The position numbers and the translations under genes were made by a program. Positions 7,147-10,578 of a stretch of DNA of 10,578 nucleotides are shown here, piece by piece. Every line of letters starts with the position of its first letter. Within the stretch, counting starts at the first letter, position 1. The DNA comes from DAORHV01 sp964513925 (GTDB taxonomy: Bacteria > Patescibacteriota > Gracilibacteria > Peribacterales > Peribacteraceae), in contig CAZENR010000030.1 in NCBI GenBank assembly GCA_964513925.1, positions 1 through 10,578 on the forward strand. Direction: 5' to 3'. The notes below the pieces were generated by a model. It did not search any database and was not told the DNA's origin. It was given only the letters and a program-made list of their open reading frames with translations.

Positions 7147-7189
7147 GGCGGACAAGATGCATTTCTTTCTCCTAACCGGATGGTGACGT

Positions 7190-7708
7190 ATGCGAAACGG
7201 GTGGGGCAGAGTCTGGTTGCGCATGGGCGCGATGGCGGCGGCGGTCCTGATCTTGGGACTGCTCGCCAAGTGGAAAAGCGACGAAGCGAGACAGCGGAAC
7301 GTGTTCGCTGTCACGCTGCAGAGCAGCGGCTGGGCCAACGACAAGTTCCTCGGCAAGCAGTACCAGCTGTTCTACAGCGGTATGTTCGGCAAGCTGGGGC
7401 CGGACCCGCAGTCGTTCCGAGAGCTGTACGCCGCGCTCGGGAGCGACTCTCTGGCCGAGCCGGTGCACGGCGGCTGCGCGGTGCTGTTTCGAGACAAGCC
7501 CGAGCGGGTGGTGTACGCGGTGTACATCAACTCGTTCCGAGCGCTACTGATGATCGGCGGCCCGGTGCAGCAGGGCGAGGCCGAACTGATGAGTGAGACC
7601 ATCCTCAACCTCGCCTGGGATGCGGGCGTGAAGCCCAGGCGCGTGGCCAAGGTGATGAAGCTGGATGAAGAGGTCCAGCGCTGGGAGTTCACGTTCGAGT
7701 ACAACTAA
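7190..7708 (+). CDS. Small one-pass membrane-anchored protein, unknown function
   Basis: The product has 172 residues. Residues 1-9 are basic, then about 10-26 form one hydrophobic segment (WLRMGAMAAAVLILGLL) followed by KWK, which suggests an N-in membrane anchor or uncleaved signal. The rest (about 30-172) is soluble mixed alpha/beta, with segments such as QYQLFYSGMFG, GGCAVLFRDKPERVVYAVYINSF, a helix AELMSETILNLAWDAGV and an end RWEFTFEYN. No family was recognised. Third codon positions are strikingly G/C: about 62 of 68 codons from residue 38 to 105, against about half in the first 40 codons of the GT-C-like gene. This suggests strong codon selection or a different origin. The ATG at 7190 has only a weak, close GGTGA 3 nt upstream; in-frame ATGs at 7223 and 7232 would shorten the N-terminus. 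Overlapping frames (for example one opening at 7117) give Arg/Gly-rich shadow products. Confidence 0.75.
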   Translation: MRNGWGRVWLRMGAMAAAVLILGLLAKWKSDEARQRNVFAVTLQSSGWANDKFLGKQYQLFYSGMFGKLGPDPQSFRELYAALGSDSLAEPVHGGCAVLFRDKPERVVYAVYINSFRALLMIGGPVQQGEAELMSETILNLAWDAGVKPRRVAKVMKLDEEVQRWEFTFEYN

Positions 7709-7734
7709 CGCTAGCTGTCCGCTGTCCTGCCACC

Positions 7735-7766
7735 TCCCCCTGTTCCGCTTCGGCGGGATAGGGGGG
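7735..7766. terminator. UUCG-capped hairpin between convergent genes
   Basis: A 13-bp stem (7736-7748 with 7753-7765; G·T wobbles at 7742/7759 and 7744/7757) is capped by TTCG closed by a C-G pair. This is the unusually stable cUUCGg tetraloop when read on the + strand. It starts 27 nt after the stop of the small membrane-protein gene and ends 10 nt before the stop of convergent clpB. It is probably a bidirectional terminator or 3'-end stabiliser. Neither strand has a proper T tract after the stem, which lowers confidence in intrinsic termination. Confidence 0.6.
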
Positions 7767-7775
7767 TTCGGCATG

Positions 7776-10385
7776 TTAGCCAATCACAATGCTTCCGTTT
7801 TTGGCATCCACGGTGAAGCTGTGCTTGTCCTTCTTGGAGTCAATGAGCTTGAGGGCCAGCGGATCGAGCAGATCTGTTTGGATCAGCCGCTTGAGCGGGC
7901 GCGCACCGTATGCCGGCTCAAAACCGTTTTCTCCAAGCCAGTCTTTTGCCGCATCGGTCACCGTCACACGTATACCTTTGGTTTCCAGGCGCTTGAGTAC
8001 GGAGGCAAGTTGCACATCCACAATTGCGCGGATCTGCTCCTTCTTCAGCGGTTCGAAGATGATGCTGTCGTCGATGCGATTGATGAACTCCGGGCGGAAG
8101 TGGCGCTTTAACTCGGCGAAAATTTCTTCCTTGGCAAGAATGCCACCCATCTCTTTTTCAATCTTGGATTTGCGTTTTGGCTCGCTTGCAGCACTCATCA
8201 TGGCCTGGATCTTCTCCGAGGCGATGTTGGTGGTAAGAATCACGATGGTGTTCGTAAAGTTCACCGTGCGACCTTTGCTGTCGGTCAGGCGTCCGTCATC
8301 CAGAATTTGCAGCAGGATGTTAAAGACATCGGGGTGTGCCTTTTCAATTTCATCGAACAGAAGCACTGCGTAGGGGCGTCGGCGCACGGCTTCCGTCAGT
8401 TGCCCGCCCTCTTCGTACCCCACGTATCCCGGGGGCGAGCCAATGAGCCGCTGCACCGAGAACTTCTCCATGTATTCCGACATGTCTATGCGAATCATGG
8501 CACGCTCGTCTGCAAAGAGATATTCGGCCAACGCCTTTGCCAACTCCGTTTTGCCCACGCCGGTCGGCCCCATGAAGATGAAACTGCCGATGGGTCGGTG
8601 CTCGTCGCCGATGCCGGAGCGGGCACGGCGCACCGCGTTGCTGACGGCGCGCACGGCTTCGTCTTGGCCGATGACGCGCTTGTGCAACTCTTCTTCCAGC
8701 TTTTTCAGTTTTTGCGTTTCACTCTCAAGCATCCGCGTTACCGGAATGCCCGTCCAGCGGCTGACCACTTTCGCTATGTCTTCGGCTGTTACTTCTTCTT
8801 TTAACAGAGTGGAGCCGTCGTCGGCTTTTTGCAGCGCCTTTTCCACTTTTTTCAGTTCGGCTTCCAGCTGCGGCAGCTCGCCGTGTTTTATGCTGGCTGC
8901 GCGCTCAAAATCGCCCTCGCGCTCGGCTTTTTCCTGTGCCGTCTTCAGTTTATCGATCTTCCCCTTTACCTCTTTTAGCTGCGTATGAGCTTGTTTTTCC
9001 GCCTTCCACCTGCTTTCAATGCCGCGGATGTTCTCTTCCTGGTCGGCAATCTGCTTTTCAATCGCTTTCAGGCGCTGCTTGCTCTCCGGATCTTTTTCTT
9101 TCTTCAGCGCCGCCTGCTCAATTTGCATGTTGCGCATTTTGCGCTCCAGCTGATCTAACTCGGTGGGCTTGCTCTCCACCTCCAGCTTCAGTCCGCTGGT
9201 CGCCTCGTCTACCAGGTCTATGGCCTTATCTGGCAGGAAGCGGTCGGTAATGTAGCGCTGGCTCAGTTCCACCGCGGCAACAAGCGCTTCATCGCGAATG
9301 CGCACGCCGTGGTGCACTTCGTACTTCTCCTTAATGCCGCGCAGAATAGACAGCGTGTCCTCGGTAGTCGGTTCGTATACCGGCACCGGTTGGAAACGAC
9401 GTTCCAATGCGGGGTCTTTTTCTATGTGCTGACGGTATTCTTTGATGGTCGTGGCACCGATGGCATGCAGTTGACCGCGTGCAAGTGCTGGCTTCAGCAG
9501 GTTGCCTGCATCGGTGGCGCCTTCTGCAGAACCGGCGCCGACGATCGTGTGCAGCTCATCGATAAACAGCATAATGCCGCCGGACGCTTCGTCTATTTCT
9601 TTCAGCAGCGCCTTCAGCCTGTCTTCGAATTCGCCCCGGTACTTGGTACCGGCAATCAGTGCGCCCAAATCGAGGCTCAGCAGGCGCTTATTACGCAAAC
9701 TGTCGGGCACATCGCCCTGTACAATGCGCTGCGCCAGCCCTTCCACAATCGCCGTCTTTCCTGTGCCTGGCTCTCCCACCAATACCGGATTGTTCTTGGT
9801 GCGACGGCTGAGAATTTGCATTGTGCGGCGAATTTCTTCGTCGCGGCCGATGACGGGATCCAACTTGCCGTCACGCGCCAGCGCCGTGAAGTCCACGGTG
9901 TACTTGGCGAGTGCCTGTAACTTGGCTTCGGGGTTCTGGTCTGTCACGCGAGATGAGCCACGGATGCGTTTGAGTGTAGCAAGGAGTGCTGCCGCATTCA
10001 CATTGAACTTCTGCAGTAGCTCCTTGGCGTTGCCGTCCGTGAGTGCCAGTGCCAGCAGCAGATGTTCCAAGGACACGTATTCGTCCCCAAGCGCCTTCAT
10101 TTGCTTCTGCGCTTCGGCGAGCACCAGTTGCAACGAGCGATCTGCCGACAGCTGTCCCCCCGAAACCGTGGGCTGCTTTTGGAGCGCTGCATCAATGGCC
10201 GCATCCACTTCGCCGAGCGGCGCGCCCAGCTCCTTGAGCAACATGCGCGGTATACCCTGGGTTTGCTGTAGTGCTCCATGGAGCAGGTGCAGCGGGGTCA
10301 GGGTGCCATGCGATCGCTCCACCGCGATTTGCTGTGCGGCGACCATGGCTTGTTGTGCCAGTTCTGTGTAGCGGGAGAGATCCAT
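7776..10385 (-). CDS. clpB: ClpB, ATP-dependent protein disaggregase (Hsp100)
   Basis: ClpB is a hexameric AAA+ motor that, with DnaK, threads and resolubilises aggregated proteins after heat stress. From the chosen start it has 869 residues (E. coli 857). The N domain covers about 1-145. NBD1 has Walker A GEPGTGKT (204-211), pore loop KYRG (248-251), Walker B FIDE (274-277) and arginine pair ERRF near 330. The ClpB-specific coiled-coil middle domain is about 402-525 (Lys/Glu-rich). NBD2 has Walker A GPTGVGKT (606-613), pore loop GYVG (653-656), Walker B LLFDE (675-679), arginine finger in EFINR (770) and sensor-2 GARP. A short Lys-rich insert lies near 733-750. The frame extends to an ATG at 10424, but that codon overlaps the −10 box and CIRCE spacer. 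ATG 10385 begins MDLSRYTELAQ, the usual family start, and is chosen. It has no Shine-Dalgarno. Regulation: promoter 10423-10451 and the CIRCE operator. Confidence 0.97.
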   Translation of the reverse strand: MDLSRYTELAQQAMVAAQQIAVERSHGTLTPLHLLHGALQQTQGIPRMLLKELGAPLGEVDAAIDAALQKQPTVSGGQLSADRSLQLVLAEAQKQMKALGDEYVSLEHLLLALALTDGNAKELLQKFNVNAAALLATLKRIRGSSRVTDQNPEAKLQALAKYTVDFTALARDGKLDPVIGRDEEIRRTMQILSRRTKNNPVLVGEPGTGKTAIVEGLAQRIVQGDVPDSLRNKRLLSLDLGALIAGTKYRGEFEDRLKALLKEIDEASGGIMLFIDELHTIVGAGSAEGATDAGNLLKPALARGQLHAIGATTIKEYRQHIEKDPALERRFQPVPVYEPTTEDTLSILRGIKEKYEVHHGVRIRDEALVAAVELSQRYITDRFLPDKAIDLVDEATSGLKLEVESKPTELDQLERKMRNMQIEQAALKKEKDPESKQRLKAIEKQIADQEENIRGIESRWKAEKQAHTQLKEVKGKIDKLKTAQEKAEREGDFERAASIKHGELPQLEAELKKVEKALQKADDGSTLLKEEVTAEDIAKVVSRWTGIPVTRMLESETQKLKKLEEELHKRVIGQDEAVRAVSNAVRRARSGIGDEHRPIGSFIFMGPTGVGKTELAKALAEYLFADERAMIRIDMSEYMEKFSVQRLIGSPPGYVGYEEGGQLTEAVRRRPYAVLLFDEIEKAHPDVFNILLQILDDGRLTDSKGRTVNFTNTIVILTTNIASEKIQAMMSAASEPKRKSKIEKEMGGILAKEEIFAELKRHFRPEFINRIDDSIIFEPLKKEQIRAIVDVQLASVLKRLETKGIRVTVTDAAKDWLGENGFEPAYGARPLKRLIQTDLLDPLALKLIDSKKDKHSFTVDAKNGSIVIG

Positions 10386-10410
10386 ATTGGAAGCCGAGGA
10401 ATCAACAAAA

Positions 10411-10437
10411 TTAGCACTCAGCATTGTAGAGTGCTAA
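10411..10437. promoter_or_regulatory. CIRCE operator (HrcA binding site)
   Basis: TTAGCACTC (10411-10419), a 9-bp spacer and GAGTGCTAA (10429-10437) match the CIRCE consensus perfectly in both arms and spacing. HrcA repressor bound here would cover the clpB −10 box and predicted start site, blocking transcription until heat shock titrates the HrcA/GroE balance. hrcA is not in the window. The right end lies 38 nt from the acyP start codon, so acyP could be affected too, although its −10 lies outside the element. Confidence 0.96.
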
Positions 10438-10451
10438 CCAGGGGCAGTCAA
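10423..10451 (-). promoter_or_regulatory. Promoter of clpB, overlapped by CIRCE
   Basis: On the − strand, TTGACT (10451-10446, 5 of 6) is separated by exactly 17 bp from TACAAT (10428-10423, 5 of 6). The −10 lies within the CIRCE spacer and one CIRCE arm sits in the −10/−35 spacer. Predicted start is near 10416, inside the distal CIRCE arm, with a leader of about 31 nt to ATG 10385. This is the best promoter in the window and rules out the ATG at 10424 as the translation start. Confidence 0.85.
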
Positions 10452-10459
10452 GTGCGTCC

Positions 10460-10468
10460 TGCTACAAT
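10460..10468 (+). promoter_or_regulatory. Extended −10 promoter of acyP, leaderless spacing
   Basis: TGC followed by TACAAT (10463-10468, 5 of 6) forms a good extended −10. It is followed by 6 nt (CTGCTC) and the ATG at 10475, so transcription would be expected to start on or next to the ATG. No −35 is visible at 16-18 bp; that DNA belongs to the divergent clpB promoter. Extended −10 promoters can do without a −35. Confidence 0.65.
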
Positions 10469-10474
10469 CTGCTC

Positions 10475-10578
10475 ATGTCCGTATCCGTCCAGCTGCGCGT
10501 CACCGGCAAGGTGCAAGGTGTGTATTACCGGCAAAGCACGCAACGCAAGGCCGAAGCATTGGGTCTGAAGGGGTACGT
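10475..10578 (+). CDS. acyP: Acylphosphatase, N-terminal part (cut by window edge)
   Basis: Acylphosphatase is a small (about 90-100 residue) enzyme that hydrolyses acyl-phosphates such as 1,3-bisphosphoglycerate or carbamoyl phosphate. The visible 34 codons read MSVSVQLRVTGKVQGVYYR and continue QSTQRKAEALGLKGYV. They contain the family's phosphate-binding loop GKVQGVYYR, whose Arg19 is the catalytic arginine, then the helix ending in LGLKGYV. The catalytic asparagine lies beyond the edge. HypF carries a similar N-terminal domain but typically has GFRPFV after the loop, so a stand-alone acylphosphatase is favoured. There is no Shine-Dalgarno; the −10 box 6 nt upstream suggests a leaderless mRNA. 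It is divergent from clpB with a shared control region. Confidence 0.9.
   Translation, partial: MSVSVQLRVTGKVQGVYYRQSTQRKAEALGLKGY

Noticed and set aside
7157..7186. Nine-codon leader peptide frame (MHFFLLTGW) ending just before the ATG at 7190
   Set aside because: It is in frame with and 3 nt before the gene, which would suit an attenuator. However, it lacks a ribosome-binding site and has no repeated regulatory codon, so chance is more likely.
10386..10424. clpB start at ATG 10424
   Set aside because: This ATG overlaps the −10 box and lies in the CIRCE spacer, upstream of the predicted transcript start. Family alignment supports ATG 10385.
1..10578. CRISPR array, tRNA or rRNA genes, transposons, integrases
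   Set aside because: No repeat-spacer periodicity, cloverleaf, rRNA-like stretch, terminal inverted repeats or transposase motifs were seen on either strand.

Overview
The window is bacterial chromosomal DNA of moderate GC content. It carries six complete protein genes and the first 34 codons of a seventh. Reading along the + strand they are: an unrecognised secreted protein (−), a multi-pass GT-C-type membrane protein (+), UvrA (−), an S-layer-homology protein with a cupredoxin-like tail (+), a small one-pass membrane protein (+), ClpB (−) and acylphosphatase (+, cut by the right edge). No RNA gene, insertion sequence, CRISPR array, prophage or integrase was seen. No gene-free stretch exceeds 300 bases; the largest is the 193-bp gap between uvrA and the S-layer gene.

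Organism. UvrA and ClpB are universal bacterial proteins and do not place the host. Three things together resemble Candidate Phyla Radiation (Patescibacteria) genomes, perhaps Peregrinibacteria/Peribacteria: an SLH protein with a serine-rich linker and degenerate cupredoxin, orphan secreted proteins, and almost no Shine-Dalgarno sequences. This placement is an inference of modest confidence. All reading frames are intact under the standard code. The six visible stops are four TAA and two TAG, with no TGA; there is no sign of the TGA=Gly recoding of Gracilibacteria.

Layout. Nearly every gene looks like its own transcription unit. The left edge (1-91) holds a Rho-independent terminator for the secreted-protein gene. 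The 1169-1269 gap holds two divergent promoters. The membrane-protein gene and uvrA converge with their stop codons interlocked in one CTAG. The uvrA/SLH gap (5805-5997) again holds two divergent promoters. The small membrane-protein gene has a promoter (TTGCCG-17-TACACT) followed by a strongly structured leader. It ends in a UUCG-capped hairpin shared with the convergent clpB. At the right edge, clpB and acyP diverge from a compact control region with a perfect CIRCE operator over the clpB −10 box.

Functional links. uvrA (nucleotide excision repair) and clpB (protein disaggregation) are stress-survival genes; the CIRCE element places clpB under HrcA heat-shock repression. The secreted protein, the SLH-cupredoxin protein, the GT-C-like protein and the small membrane protein all point to the cell envelope, but nothing shows that they form one pathway. 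The most unusual signals are: two genes with a −10 hexamer exactly 6 nt before the ATG (predicted leaderless mRNAs), the structured leader plus high-GC3 orphan gene at 7073-7708, and the loss of copper ligands in the cupredoxin-like domain.
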